NCBI GenBank assembly: GCA_949316235.1
Contig: OX438750.1
Location: 2,618,501-2,682,500, forward strand
DNA from: Oegoconia quadripuncta
Lineage: Eukaryota > Arthropoda > Insecta > Lepidoptera > Autostichidae
Length of the DNA: 64,000 bases
Direction: 5' to 3'
Shown piece by piece: positions 20,495 to 30,318 of the stretch (position 1 is the stretch's first letter; each line of letters starts with the position of its first letter). A program made the position numbers and the translations under genes. The notes under the pieces are model-generated. The model made no database searches. It saw nothing but the letters and a program-made list of their open reading frames with translations, and was not told the origin of the DNA.

Positions 20495-20735
20495 TGATTT
20501 TTCTTTTAATATTTCATTCCGGACTAGCTTTGCATGGAATAACTTTAACGCGGAAATTTGTTTATCCCGCGGGAACTACTCCCTTTATCGGGATAAAAAA
20601 TATCCTATGTCTTAATTCAGGGTGTGTTCTACCTATATACCAAATTTCATCCAAATCCGTTCATCCGTTTCGCCGTGATTGCGCAACAAACAAACATCCA
20701 AACTTTTGCATTTATATAGTATTAGTTAGATTAGA
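20495..20735 (+). repeat. Helitron-like (Lep1-type) repeat fragment
   Basis: Contains CCAAATTTCATCCAAATCCG, CAACAAACAAACATCCAAAC and ends ATTTATATAGTATTAGTTAG, the common 3' section of a family widespread in Lepidoptera. Related sequence lies at 37766-38195. No ORF. Confidence 0.5.
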
Positions 20736-20779
20736 TTAGAATTAAGATACAGCTTATATTGTGGTCAAGCTTGTTCGTC

Positions 20780-21370
20780 AGTCTACAAGTTCCATTTCTA
20801 CTTTCCATTTGTACGGACTCCTTTTCCACAAAGTCCCATTTCATTTCTATGGAATCCTTTTCTACAAAGATCCATGTCTACAGATTCTTTTGTACAAATT
20901 TTCAGTTTTACAATTTTACCTAGTTATTCCCTTATTTACAGATTTATTTTTATTTTCCCTGTCTCCATAGATTGTCATTTCTATGCATAGCTATTTCAAC
21001 AGATTTTCATTTCGACGACCTCTTTTTTTACGTAGTCCCATTTCTAAAGATCTGCACTTCTACGACCATTTTTACTACAAAATCCTATTTCTACAGATTA
21101 CCATTTCTATGGCCTCTTCTACTACACAGTCGCATTTCTACAGATTACCATTTCTACGGTCTCGTTTTGTACAAAGTCCCATTTCTAAATATCTCCATTT
21201 CTATGGAATCTTTTTCTATAAAGTCCCATTTCTACGGACTCTTTTTCTACAAAGTCCCATAGAAATGGGTACCTGTAGAAACAGATTCCTTTCTTACAAA
21301 TGTCCTTAACTTCATTTATCTATTTCTACGTAATTAATCTCATTTCTATAGATTTCCATGAAAGATTTCA
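20780..21370. repeat. Degenerate minisatellite, ~35-45 bp units
   Basis: About 15 irregular units based on TCCCATTTCTACGGACTC and TTTTTCTACAAAG. Unit length and sequence wander, and three frames stay partly open because stops are rare in the unit. No coding role is inferred. Confidence 0.75.
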
Positions 21371-21523
21371 AGATTCAAAACTTTTATTTTTCTAGTTACA
21401 GTATAATCATTCGCATGTCCGTTATTCACATAAAGTCCACTGTTACATGCCTTTTCAGGCGTATAATAAGTGTAAATTTTCATTTCGTTAAATTAATAAA
21501 GATATATAATTATTTTTTTCACC

Positions 21524-21679
21524 AGCCTTTGAACCGGTTTATTAATAAACTGAGTGAATATTCTCAAAATTGAGATGAGCTTAAGTTGACGCTTGAGAAT
21601 CTGTGACACAGTATCAAAAAAATTGTATTGAAACTGAATCGCGATCTCAATCTCAAGCTCGATTTGTTAATATACGGGC
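21524..21679. repeat. CCCGTATTAATAAA-family MITE, short copy
   Basis: Shares GGTTTATTAATAAAC, CTTAAGTTGACGCTTGAGA and GCGATCTCAATCTCAAG with the longer copies at 49650-49979 and 50886-51205. Confidence 0.55.
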
Positions 21680-22385
21680 TTTCGACAGGTTCACGTACAT
21701 CCTAAGCACAAAATAACATAACCCTTCGTCTGCTTGAGCACGTTAGTTTATATTAAATAAGGAACGGGAAGGGAAATGACGAATTACTCGATGAGAGGAG
21801 TTACGAAACAAGAAAATGAAAACAATGTTTGATATAATTTATTTAATAATAATAGATTTAAAGAAAAATTGTGGCACAATATTTATATTAATTTATAAAT
21901 TTTTACATTTTCATTATAGGCTAGCCCAATAGCGACTAAGGGACTTTCCACCAAAAACATATTATGGTTTTGTACGTTTCAACGGCGATGGGCTCACCCC
22001 CTTGTCACGTGTGCATTTCTGTATATTTCATAAGGTGAACTGCGGATGTTGTTTCAAAACACTGTTGCTTGGGATATCTCTGACCACCCCATTTGGGATA
22101 AAGGTCGTGAAGTTATGTATGTATGTATATTAGTTTATTAGAATAGATTTAATAACATTTTTATCATTTAGGAACTAATTTAAATTATAATTAGATTTTT
22201 TTATTAATAATGATTTTAGTTGCTTTACAAATTTTAAGCCTTTTTATAATATTGTATATTTTTGTGTTGTCTGTGTGTAAGGTAACTTGTTTTTACTTAA
22301 AATACAATTATCTTTGTAAATAACGAATATTTTCTTTTCACTTTAACTAATATGTAATTAAAAGTATTATTTGATTTAACTTTCT
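21680..22385. other. No gene seen
   Basis: AT-rich sequence. A tRNA-SINE-related fragment (CGTTTCAACGGCGATGGGCTC) at ~21945-22025 recurs at 58320-58385 and 33590-33640. Nothing else is supported. Confidence 0.5.
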
Positions 22386-22387
22386 TT

Positions 22388-22712
22388 TTAATGCACAACG
22401 GGTTGGTACTTGACCTCAATCACACCTGATGTTAAGTGAAGATGAGGTCGAAGGTGGAAGCGTACTGACCCGGAAACCCCAACACATTTGGGGGACTGGC
22501 TATCTTATCTCTGACAACCGGAACATAACAATGCTATTAACATTGCTACTTGGCGATAGATTTCAAAAAAATGCTGGTAGCTAGCCAGGCGGACATTTAA
22601 AATGCCCTACCACCAACCAAACCGAGAACTTAAACATGTACCACGCTGGGGATTGAACCCGCGACCTCCGAATCGTGAACCCAATGTTGTTTACATTGAG
22701 CGACGGAGGCGG
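22388..22712 (-). repeat. SINE-B copy, full length
   Basis: Complete minus-strand copy with the tRNA-like head at the right (complement GCCTCCGTCGCTCAATG, CGGGTTCAATC) and the A-tail side at the left. Confidence 0.85.
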
Positions 22713-22799
22713 TTACTAAAATAATCGTTTATCAACAATTTTCCTATTATCCGAATCTGTAACCCCAGAATTGTCCCGGAAATGAAGGCAACCCTATCT

Positions 22800-23096
22800 T
22801 TATTCCCTCTCGCAGGGCACTAGCTGAAAATCAGTGTCTTACCGCTATAGGTGAGGATCCACACTGAGCGATGGCCCATTTGTGGTACAGATTCACATAC
22901 AACTCTATTATAAGTTGTAACAGTTGTACTTAAATTTTGTTTTCATTTTTATTACTGTGAAAATAAGGTTACATTTTGTAAGAATAACACCAAGCAAAAT
23001 GATTGTTGCGTCGAAAATTTTTGTATGTGTTTCAAGCGTTTATGTGCATATTACATGCAAATAAACGCTTTATCTATCTATCTATCTATCTATCTC
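22800..23096 (+). repeat. Non-LTR retrotransposon 3' end with (ATCT)n tail
   Basis: Related to 7893-8125 (TGAAAATCAGTGTCTTACCGC, CCCATTTGTGGTAC) and ends GCAAATAAACGC-TTTATCTATCTATC. It lies immediately downstream of the gene A stop codon on the opposite strand. Confidence 0.65.
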
Positions 23097-23128
23097 CTGG
23101 CCCATTGAGATATAACGAGATAATAGAT

Positions 23129-23170
23129 TTATACAACCATTTTGTATGTCACCACGTATTGCGGGTACGT
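23129..23170 (-). CDS. Gene A exon 6: C-terminal [13 protein letters not shown] and stop
   Basis: 42 bases after a TTTGTTCCAG acceptor. It closes the PARP fold with the (Y)PxYVV strand that also ends tankyrases, then TAA. Confidence 0.88.
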   Translation of the reverse strand, partial: TYPQYVVTYKMVV

Positions 23171-24681
23171 CTGGAACAAAGAAAAGGGTCCTGTAAGTAA
23201 AAAGTAGGGTGGAAAATAATATAGTTTGTGCAGTAACCACTTACTTAAATAAATAAAACCCCCAATGATTTATATATGTGACCGGTTTATAGGTTGTGAG
23301 CGGGTGTCCTTTAATTGGCATAATCTAATTGGCCTAATATAAATCCGCATAACAGACTTGGCATAATGCAAATGCGCATAATATTAAATCCGCCTAATAA
23401 TAAAATCACATAATACAAAAACTGCATAATATAAATGTGCATATCATTATCTAGTATAACTTTAATATTTATAAAATCAATTTACATAACATATTACCGA
23501 GTACCCATACATATAGTTATTTAAGGCTGTATAAAACTTGCTCATCATATTGTGGCGAACGAGCGAGCGAGGCGAGTGTTATGTTGTGTTGTGTTGTGTT
23601 GTTGTGTTGTTGTGTTGTGTTGTGTTGTGTTGTGTTGTGTTGTGTTGTGTTGTGTTGTGTTGTGTTGTTGTGTGTTGTGTTGTGTTGTGTTGTGTTGTGT
23701 TGTGTTGTGTTGTGTTGTGTTGTGTTGTGTTGTGTTGTGTTGTGTTGTGTTGTGTTGTGTTGTGTTGTGTTGTGTTGTGTTGTGTTGTGTTGTGTTCTGT
23801 TGTGTTGTGTAGTATTGTATTGTATTGTATTGTTATTAATACCAATCCGACTGCTGCGCCACGAATGTTTCAACATATACCTACCCACTATGCTTCATTT
23901 ATCATGTAGGAGTGAGAGGTGATGCGATAGACTTACTTGTTCTCCCTTATACACGACGTACTCATGGTACTTGAGGAAGTTAGTACTCGGGACTCCTGCT
24001 ACAGAGTTGTACCCAGGCGGCGGATGTGGTCGCTTTTCCGGCTTCTGTTGTTCATGGATATTGCCCAAGGTCACGCGACAGAGCAGCATTCGCCTGGAAT
24101 AGACCATGAATTGTACGTTAAAAGTAGAAGGAAAGAACGATAAGTTCTGTCTGTCGGTCCAAAGTATCCATTATCAACTTACATACTATTATTTAGGAAC
24201 ATTATACGTGTCCGTCTCCCCCTCTAATGGTAGAAGATACTATAAAACTTAAACTTATTAAGAAAGCATATTATAAAATATCAGACTATTTGGATGATAA
24301 ACATTCATGGACATAACCAGCTTGTTCGCATAACCAGGCTACTTCACAATTAATAATAAAATGTTATGGTGCGTTTTTGTAATAAAAAAACTTTTTTTTT
24401 TTAAAGAGCAACCTCTCGAGTTTCTTGCTTGTTCTTCTCAGGGGAAAATTGCCTTTTGAACAAACAGTAGCTATAAAAATGTCAAATCTAACTATTTTAA
24501 ATGTACCCTGTGTACCTACAAAACAAAGCATTTTTGATTTGATTTGAATAGCTGAAAATGAATGTCTTGCTCTTGAGCAATCTCACAATGAGATTCAATA
24601 GATAATAATAATAGTAATAAAAATCTTTATTGATTTAAAGCCATATCATAGGATTAAATTATAGTTTGTTGCTTAGGCTAA

Positions 24682-24771
<90 letters not shown>

Positions 24772-27700
24772 GTGTGTGTGTGTGTGTGTTGTTAGTGTAC
24801 GCCGTATCGGACAACGTACGTGTACGTTAAAGTTTAGTTACCTTTCACACACTAAGCAGCACTTGTTAGGCTAAGTATGTGTGTGTGTGTGTGTGTGTTG
24901 TTAGTGTACGTCGTATCGGACAACGTACGTGTACGTTAAAGTTTAGTTACCTTTCACACACTAAGCAGCACTTGTTAGAATGTAAAGAACACCCAGTCGA
25001 AGAGAATACATATTGGTTGCTCTTTGATGAATCCTTGGCAAAGTATATTCCGGCTCCGAAGTATCCATCTGTGAACAATTATTTTTCATTATGCCTTACG
25101 ACTCTAGCAATGCTCTCATTCGTCAATTTCAGGCTCCAACCCCAGCTAATGGATGTGCCTTGACAAATGATTCTGGTAGGAAAGAAGAGAGTTGTATTAA
25201 CGAACAATTAACTGATGTCGTTGTTTGTCTTATTAATATGTTAGTTAAAAACAATGTCCTGAACTTAGAACCGTACAATGTTGAACTCTTGAATACACTA
25301 CTTCTGTAGCGGTGGCGTGTTCGCCGAGGCCAGTAAAGATACACGTTTAACTCCCTATACTCTTAAAGGTCGTGATTTTTGCATTATGGTTACAGTACCC
25401 GTCAGTGATAATCAAATCAAATCAAATCAAAATATTTTATTTCATAAGATAAAATTATCACGACGGCCTGTTTACCAAAAGGTTGCGGGTTCGAATCCCG
25501 CTGGGAGCATATATTTGTGTGATGAATATGGACATGTGTACCCGAGTTATGGATGTTTTTCATTTCTAATAAGTATTTATTTACAAAAAAAAATGTATTT
25601 ATGTAGTATATCAACCATCTAGTATTCACAACACAAGCCTATAGTTGCTTACTGTGGAACTAGATGGCGCTGTGTGTATGTCTAAGGTAATTTATTATTT
25701 ATTTATCACTTGAAAACGTCACTATTAATATTACATTTAAATTTACTGCTCATTCACAAAGCTGGCTCACCAGAGAAGAACGAGGAAGAAACTCTAGGGT
25801 TGCTCTTTTAAACAGATTATGGGTTACAATTTGTGATTTGATAATTATATGAATAATAAGACATCTAAGCTTGCTTATCATTCAAATGGTCAGTGATTTT
25901 ATAATAGCCTTTTGGTAATAATTTCTTTTTTTTATGCACAACGGATTGGTACTTGACCTCAATCACACGCGATGTTAAGTGAAGATGAGGTCGAAGGTGG
26001 AAGCGTACTGACCCGGAAGCCTCAACACATTTGGGGGACTGGCTATCTTATCTCTGACAACCGGAACACAACAATGCTAACAACATTGCTGCTTGGCGGC
26101 AGATTTAGATAAGATGGTGGTAGCTAGCCACTTTCTGTTTTATGATTGCTTTAAATTTATTTAAAGGCAAATTTTGAATGTCTACTGGAACCTTATTATA
26201 AAAGCGTATCTATACATTGCCCTTTGAGGGATTTACTAACTTTATGAAGTCGGCTAACATAAACAGATAACTGGTTCTTATTCCTTGTCTTAACATTGTG
26301 CCTATCACTATTTTTAGCGAATAAGGTTATATTTTTTTTTTCGGTTTGGTTGGTGGTAGGGCATTTTAAATGTCCGCCTGGCCAGCTACCACCATCTTAT
26401 CTAAATCTGCCGCCAAGCAGCAATGTTAATAGCATTGTTGTGTTCCGGTTGTCAGAGATAAGATAGCCAGTCCCTCAAATGTGTTAGGGTTTACGGGTCT
26501 TCACTTAACATCAGGTGTGATTTAGGTCAAGTATCAATCCGTTGTGCATAAAAAAAAATTGAAAATATAATGTACCCATTTATAAATTTTTAAATTGTTT
26601 TAGTCGATTTTTGTATGTTCTACGACGCAATGATTGTACCCGCGACCTCCGATTCGTAAACCCTATGTAGTTTATATTGAACTACGGAAGTCAAATTCTT
26701 ACTCCAATCGATCAACCTGGTTGTCTTTTAGTTATTCTGCGTGTGGATTGGATGTGACTGGATAAAGACTCTCTCACATTGGCCTATACTCAGGAAGGTT
26801 CTGATTGGTTACTTCCTGCATGATATAATTTTTGTTTAGCAGAAACGAGCCGTTCGCGCGATTACCAATTGAGACCGGCAGTGTCACTTAGAGATAAGTT
26901 TGAAGAGTATAATATTCTAACCTTCTCTTCACAGTACATTCTTGAAAATTTAAAATATATGCTAAAAAGTTAAGAAAACTAGTGATAAACATGATGCAAT
27001 ACAAGAAATAAAAATGAATTTGCATGTCAAATAATCCAACATTAAATTCACACATTCAAATAGACAGATTTTACATTTTTGTGATGTACATACGTATGTA
27101 GTACTGTATTTTTGTAGAAGAAAAATGGAACGCACTGATTGCAATATTTCAACGCCCACGTCCTACAAAAAATCGGTCACAATATCGATGATTAAAGTAT
27201 TGACGAAAAAACCTGCCCATTATCGGTCCTACAATAAGTCGGTCGTGGGCGGCCACACTTAAGGAAAATCTTACTTGTTTTAGAAGGTCGCTCATCAAAG
27301 CCGTCATTTATGATGGTGTCAATGGCTCCAGAGCCGTGGAAGAGTAGTCTTTCATTAATCGTTCTCTTGTTGGTTACCATACCAGCAGGTGGAGTAAATG
27401 CGCGGATCATGGGATTTCCCTTGAAGTTTCTGTTATTTGTCACCAACTCGGCAGGTTGAATAACCTTCGCCATTTCCTTGGCTATCTCAGACTGCGCGTT
27501 TTTGTATCTCCTCCATAAGCAGCAGTTCTTTATTTTTTCAATCTGAAATTTTAAAATGGGTTGGTATAGGCCGCGGTAGGCTTCATGAGGTGATTGGACC
27601 AGGAGATTCCTCCCTGCTCCAGCCTACAGGAGGGCGGCGCGCTGGCGTGGCTGCGGACGATTACCGAGGGGTTTACCGAGGGGTACCCGTGGCCACGCTG

Positions 27701-29947
27701 TTTTCGGTGCGCGCGGAGGAACTTCCGTCTGGAGCGGTGAGTCCCACATATCCGGTCGAACGCGTAAATGCATTATTTTTTTAAAAAAAAAAAAAGGCCG
27801 AAATGATAGGTAGGTGATGCTGGAGGACATAAAAAACACATTTAATTCTTTTGCACCCTGTTGACCCGAGTTATTTATGCTTAATATAAGTATGCCGTGG
27901 TAGTGACCAACGGCTCACCTGCAGGTGAACCCGGATGGCAGCACATATCTCCTAGAGCCGATGATAGCTCCCAACCCTTATTGCTATAGATTGAGACGAC
28001 AGATGCACACACAGATAGTCCAATAAAGCACAGAAAGATTGCAGAAGGTCTCCGATAGCGAATGGCTCCAAAGCACAGTTCCTTTCGATATAGCGCGCTC
28101 GGTGGTCGTAAGGTCTGTTCCATTGTCAGAGGTTGACAGTAGGCGGAGATGGGTGCTGGGAAAGAGGAGCAGAGAACACGAACTGGGCAAGTTGACCACA
28201 GATTGAAACATGCATCTAAGTTGCAAACAACGTTTACATCGAGGGAATACTCACTTTAAGAATTTGGTACTTGGTAAAGGGCTTGCTAAATGCAGACGCA
28301 TGTTGCTGTATGGTAGAGTTCATCTGATTAGCGACTAATTTATACTCCCTTCCACTCATCTTGCCGTCAGCTTTCAGTGTTATTAGCTCGGATTTCGACC
28401 TGACCTGGCAATTGCAGTCGCAGTCCTGAAAAAGAGTTTAGAAATCACGTCAGATCAAAAATAATATAAGTAATGCTCTTGTGAACAGATGTCACTGTTG
28501 GTTGGACCCAGCCTCCTTTCACTGGGAAAGGGGCCATAATCCACCACGCCGGCCCAGCACGGAATCTCTTTGGTTCGTAGGTCCGTAACTGGTGTTCTGG
28601 TGAACCCCAGATTCCTAGCGAAGTACATGTTTACTACTCAGTTTGGTTGGTGGACGCTTGGCTAGTGACCACCAAGTTTTCTATATCTGTCATTAATCAG
28701 CAATGTTACATACATACATACATAATGTCACGCCTGTTTCCCGTAGGGGTAGGCAGAGACCATAGACTTCCACTTGCTACGATCCTGACACACTTCTTCT
28801 GCTTCCTTCACTCTCATAAGGTTGTTCATACATGCTCGTCGGTTTAGGGTACTCTTGACTTGGCCTTTCTGTAAGATGTCCCCGATTTGATCATGATACG
28901 TTCGCCGTGGTCTTCCCCTACCAACACTACCATCCACATTCGCTGATCATCATCATCAGCAATGTTGATAGCATTATTATATCCCGGCAGCTTGAAATAA
29001 GAGAGCCAGTCGCCTAAATACATTGGGGGTTCCAGATTCGGCTTCCACTTTCGGCCTCATCTTCACTTAACATCAGGTGTGATTGAGAAACCATATGGTT
29101 ATGACAAAAATGGATAAAAATACATAACTGATTAACTTACCGGGTCAATTATTTTAGCTGTCTCTCCATTGGGCATCATCATTCTAGTCATGCTCTTACG
29201 TCTAGATTGTCCATGTCCATGCGCCTGACCATATCCAGGTCCAGGTCCATGCCTGTGCCCATGTCCATATCCATGTCTTCTATTACTTGGTGGAGGTGGT
29301 GGTCCTGCCCACGAGGAGCCAGGCTGTACTGGCCAGTACTGGGAATTCATTGGTACTACCATGTAAGGCACTTGCATAACAGGATGCTGTTGCACTGGCA
29401 TATCTCCCGATTGAGACGAATTCATACACGGAGGTTTCATAGCAGGTGTATCGGTATTACTTGATGCCATTGGAGGCACAAAGTAAACTGGCTGCGTATT
29501 TTCTTGAGTGTGCATATGCGGAGGTTGCATATGCGGAGGTTGCATATACGGAGGTTGCATATGCGGAGGTTGCATATGCGGAGGTTGCATATGCGGAGGC
29601 TGCATATGCGGAGGCTGCATATGCGGAGGCTGCATATGCGGAGGCTGCATATGCGGAGGCTGCATATGCGAAGGCTGCATATGCGGAAGTTGCATATGCT
29701 GAGGTTGCATATAGCCATATCCACGTCCACCGCGTCTATGATGATGACCACGTCTTCGGAAATGATTTTTATGACCCGGTCCTCCTTCTCTTCTAATGCA
29801 TTCGGGCTGTCCTGGCCAGGGTCCTGCCTTAATTTGATCAGGTTTTGTAACACCATGGTTATATGGATCAGAAATGTGGAGCTGCTTGATATTTAATTCC
29901 TCATCATCATCACTGTCGGAAGACTGGTAACAAGAGTGATCACTCAT
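23129..29947 (-). CDS. Gene A: tankyrase-like PARP with low-complexity N-terminus (six coding exons)
   Basis: Predicted to transfer ADP-ribose from NAD+ to proteins. Exons: 29947-29141, 28425-28255, 27542-27275, 25068-24951, 24093-23937, 23170-23129; every junction keeps the frame and gives 520 residues. Residues 1-269: acidic start (SSDSDDDEE), RGG/His-rich patch, (MQPPH)n tract, GPPPPP and a GHGHRHG tail. Residues ~270-520: catalytic domain with LLFHGS (His395), [12 protein letters not shown] (Tyr424), SSKSNQYVF, zinc motif C442-H445-C450-C453, and HEYVVY (Glu499). The zinc motif and SKSNQYV segment are specific to tankyrases among PARPs, but no ankyrin repeats or SAM domain are visible. 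ATG 29947 follows an acceptor directly, so a 5' noncoding exon is likely upstream. An additional coding exon is possible. Confidence 0.88.
23297..23450. repeat. Degenerate ~20-bp repeat on GCATAATATAAATCCGCATAA
   Basis: Seven or so imperfect units alternate GCATAAT/GCCTAAT with AAATCCGC or AAATGCGC. It lies in the 3' flank of gene A, just outside the final exon on the upstream (intron) side. Noncoding. Confidence 0.65.
23578..23830. repeat. (GTGTT)n pentanucleotide microsatellite, ~50 units
   Basis: Nearly perfect GTGTT units with a few GTTGTT interruptions, degrading to GTATT at the right. Located in the last intron of gene A. It creates long open frames on both strands that are not genes. 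Confidence 0.97.
23937..24093 (-). CDS. Gene A exon 5: catalytic glutamate strand
   Basis: 157 bases after a TCTATTCCAG acceptor, ending at GTAAGT. It encodes [11 protein letters not shown], a Lys/Pro-rich linker, [13 protein letters not shown] and [12 protein letters not shown], with the catalytic Glu499. Confidence 0.92.
24240..24545 (+). repeat. LINE 3' end (DYLDDK family)
   Basis: Coding remnant ...[12 protein letters not shown] then stop, followed by a 3' UTR (GTTTCTTGCTTGTTCTTCTC) and a TTTTTGATTTGATTTG tail. It lies in a gene A intron. Confidence 0.7.
24684..24790. repeat. (GT)n microsatellite
   Basis: About 50 GT units with two interruptions, in intron 4 of gene A next to a partial exon duplication. 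A shorter GT run is at 24877-24897. Confidence 0.97.
24791..24980. repeat. Tandem duplication including the exon 4 donor site of gene A
   Basis: About 79 bases (GTTAGTGTACGYCGTATCGG through AGCAGCACTTGTTAG) occur twice, at 24791-24869 and 24901-24979, separated by a GT run. They differ at one visible position. On the minus strand the unit holds the last ~29 bases of exon 4 and its GTAACT donor. The copy at 24791 lacks the 5' exon part and acceptor. Confidence 0.9.
24951..25068 (-). CDS. Gene A exon 4: GAGIYFA and zinc motif
   Basis: 118 bases. It joins exon 3 through a split Asn codon, and exon 5 through a split Arg. It encodes [17 protein letters not shown], then QYVF and the zinc ligands in [14 protein letters not shown]. 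Gene C exon c has the same length and phase. The last ~29 bases with the donor are duplicated at 24791-24869 beside a GT microsatellite. Confidence 0.9.
25452..25700 (+). repeat. SINE-A copy
   Basis: GACGGCCTGTTTACCAAAAGG then GGGTTCGAATCCCGCTGGG (B box) and the family body (CATGTGTACCCGAGTTATGG, GGAACTAGATGGCGCTGTG). The head has lost the A-box part. It lies in intron 3 of gene A. Confidence 0.75.
25735..26330 (-). repeat. LINE 3' end (DYLDDK family) split by SINE-B
   Basis: The complement of 25735-25915 and 26135-26330 together gives one LINE 3' end; a SINE-B (25925-26132) sits between the two parts. Coding remnants are too decayed to read. Confidence 0.6.
25925..26132 (-). repeat. SINE-B copy, truncated head
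   Basis: Minus-strand copy ending at TGGTAGCTAGCCA; the tRNA-like head is missing. Inserted in a LINE remnant within gene A intron 3. Confidence 0.8.
26335..26560 (+). repeat. SINE-B copy, no tRNA head
   Basis: Plus-strand copy from TCGGTTTGGTTGGTGGTAGG to the A-run after CCGTTGTGCAT, with an internal deletion around the CGGGTCAGTACGC segment. A separate head scrap in minus orientation is at 26628-26692. Confidence 0.75.
26561..27270. other. Gene A intron 3 sequence, mostly featureless
   Basis: Apart from the SINE-B head scrap at 26628-26692, no gene or clear repeat is seen. Near 27165-27245 the word CCTACAA-AAATCGGTC recurs with CCTACAATAAGTCGGTC. Confidence 0.45.
27275..27542 (-). CDS. 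Gene A exon 3: PARP HGS motif and donor loop
   Basis: 268 bases, phase 0 to phase 1. It begins [15 protein letters not shown], continues [17 protein letters not shown] with the NAD-binding His, and ends GFDERPSKT. Compared with gene C exon b it has about 29 extra residues between the EIAK helix and NER (around residues 350-388, with VIQPAELV and FTPPAGM). Confidence 0.88.
27560..27770. other. GC-rich island in gene A intron 2
   Basis: Much more GC-rich than its surroundings (AGGGCGGCGCGCTGGCGTGG), with a tandem GATTACCGAGGGGTTTACCGAGGGGTACC. Frames are open but match nothing I know. It may be a scrap of a GC-richer retroelement. Adjacent 27881-28230 is also unassigned. Confidence 0.35.
28255..28425 (-). 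CDS. Gene A exon 2: start of PARP catalytic domain
   Basis: 171 bases, 57 codons, phase 0 at both ends (TTTTTCAG acceptor, GTGAGT donor). It opens with a Cys-rich DCDCNCQ, then [14 protein letters not shown] and FTKYQILK, equivalent to the tankyrase segment with M-x-STV...F-x-RY-x-ILK. The gene C equivalent is 63035-62862. Confidence 0.85.
28630..29090 (+). repeat. SINE-B copy split by a LINE insertion
   Basis: SINE-B left part at 28630-28706 (CAGTTTGGTTGGTGG...) and right part at 28955-29090 (GCAATGTTGATAGCATT to GGTGTGATTGAG). The word ATCAGCAATGTT stands at both sides of the inserted piece and is its target-site duplication. Confidence 0.7.
28707..28954 (-). pseudogene. LINE ORF2 C-terminal fragment ([13 protein letters not shown])
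   Basis: The minus frame reads [55 protein letters not shown], then stop and a (TGTA)n tail. This is a non-LTR ORF2 end; a second copy is at 34830-35012. Inserted into SINE-B with a ~12-bp duplication. Confidence 0.7.
29141..29947 (-). CDS. Gene A exon 1: His/Met/Pro/Gly-rich N-terminal region
   Basis: 807 bases, 269 codons from ATG to a GTAAGT donor, phase 0. Low complexity throughout. An acidic start is followed by [17 protein letters not shown], then about 14 MQPPH-type pentapeptides from a 15-bp tandem repeat, a Met/Pro/Gln segment, and [14 protein letters not shown]. The histidines could bind metal and the RGG-like patch could bind RNA; both are guesses from composition. A SINE-B copy lies only ~20 bases upstream of the acceptor. 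Confidence 0.8.
29512..29715 (-). repeat. 15-bp coding minisatellite (MQPPH)n in gene A
   Basis: About 14 units of CATATGCGGAGGTTG (plus-strand view) in frame with gene A exon 1; they code MQPPH with a few QLPH, QPSH and QPPY variants. Because the unit is a multiple of three, copy-number changes keep the reading frame. Confidence 0.95.
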
Positions 29948-29964
29948 CTGTAAGGGAATAAAAT

Positions 29965-30318
29965 AAAGTTTTTTGTTATGCTCAACGGGTTGGTACTTAA
30001 CCTCAACACACCTTAACCTCAATCACACCTGACGTTAAGTGAAGATGAGGTCGAAGGTGGAAGCGTACTGACCCGGAAACCCCAACACATTTGGGGGACT
30101 GGTTATCTTATCTCTGACAACCGGAACACAACAATGCTATTAACATTGCAGTTTGGCGGCAGATTTGGATAAGATGGTGGTAGCTAGCCAGGTGGACATT
30201 TCAAATGCCTCTACCACCAACCAAACCGAGTACTTAAACATGTACCCCGCTGGGGATAGAACCCGCGACCTCCGAATCGTAAACCCAATGTTGTTTACAT
30301 TGAGCCACGGAGGCGGTA
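29965..30318 (-). repeat. SINE-B copy, full length
   Basis: Minus-strand, complete, with tRNA-like head at 30235-30318. The 3' end contains a small duplication of AACCTCAA-CACACCT. It sits immediately upstream of gene A exon 1, in the presumed 5' intron. Confidence 0.85.

Noticed and set aside
23517..23922. Five long overlapping ORFs on both strands (repeated NTTQH, VVLCC patterns)
   Set aside because: They are translations of the (GTGTT)n microsatellite, which has no stops in several frames; no gene is implied.
24791..24869. Duplicated piece of gene A exon 4 as an alternative exon
   Set aside because: It has the donor but neither the acceptor nor the GAGIYF coding part, so it cannot serve as a complete exon.
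29437..29896. Extra ORFs opposite and out of frame to gene A exon 1 (CICGG, AYAEV, MRRLH and LRICS repeats)
   Set aside because: The 15-bp unit is stop-free in several frames. Only the minus frame that codes MQPPH has splice support and continues into the PARP domain.
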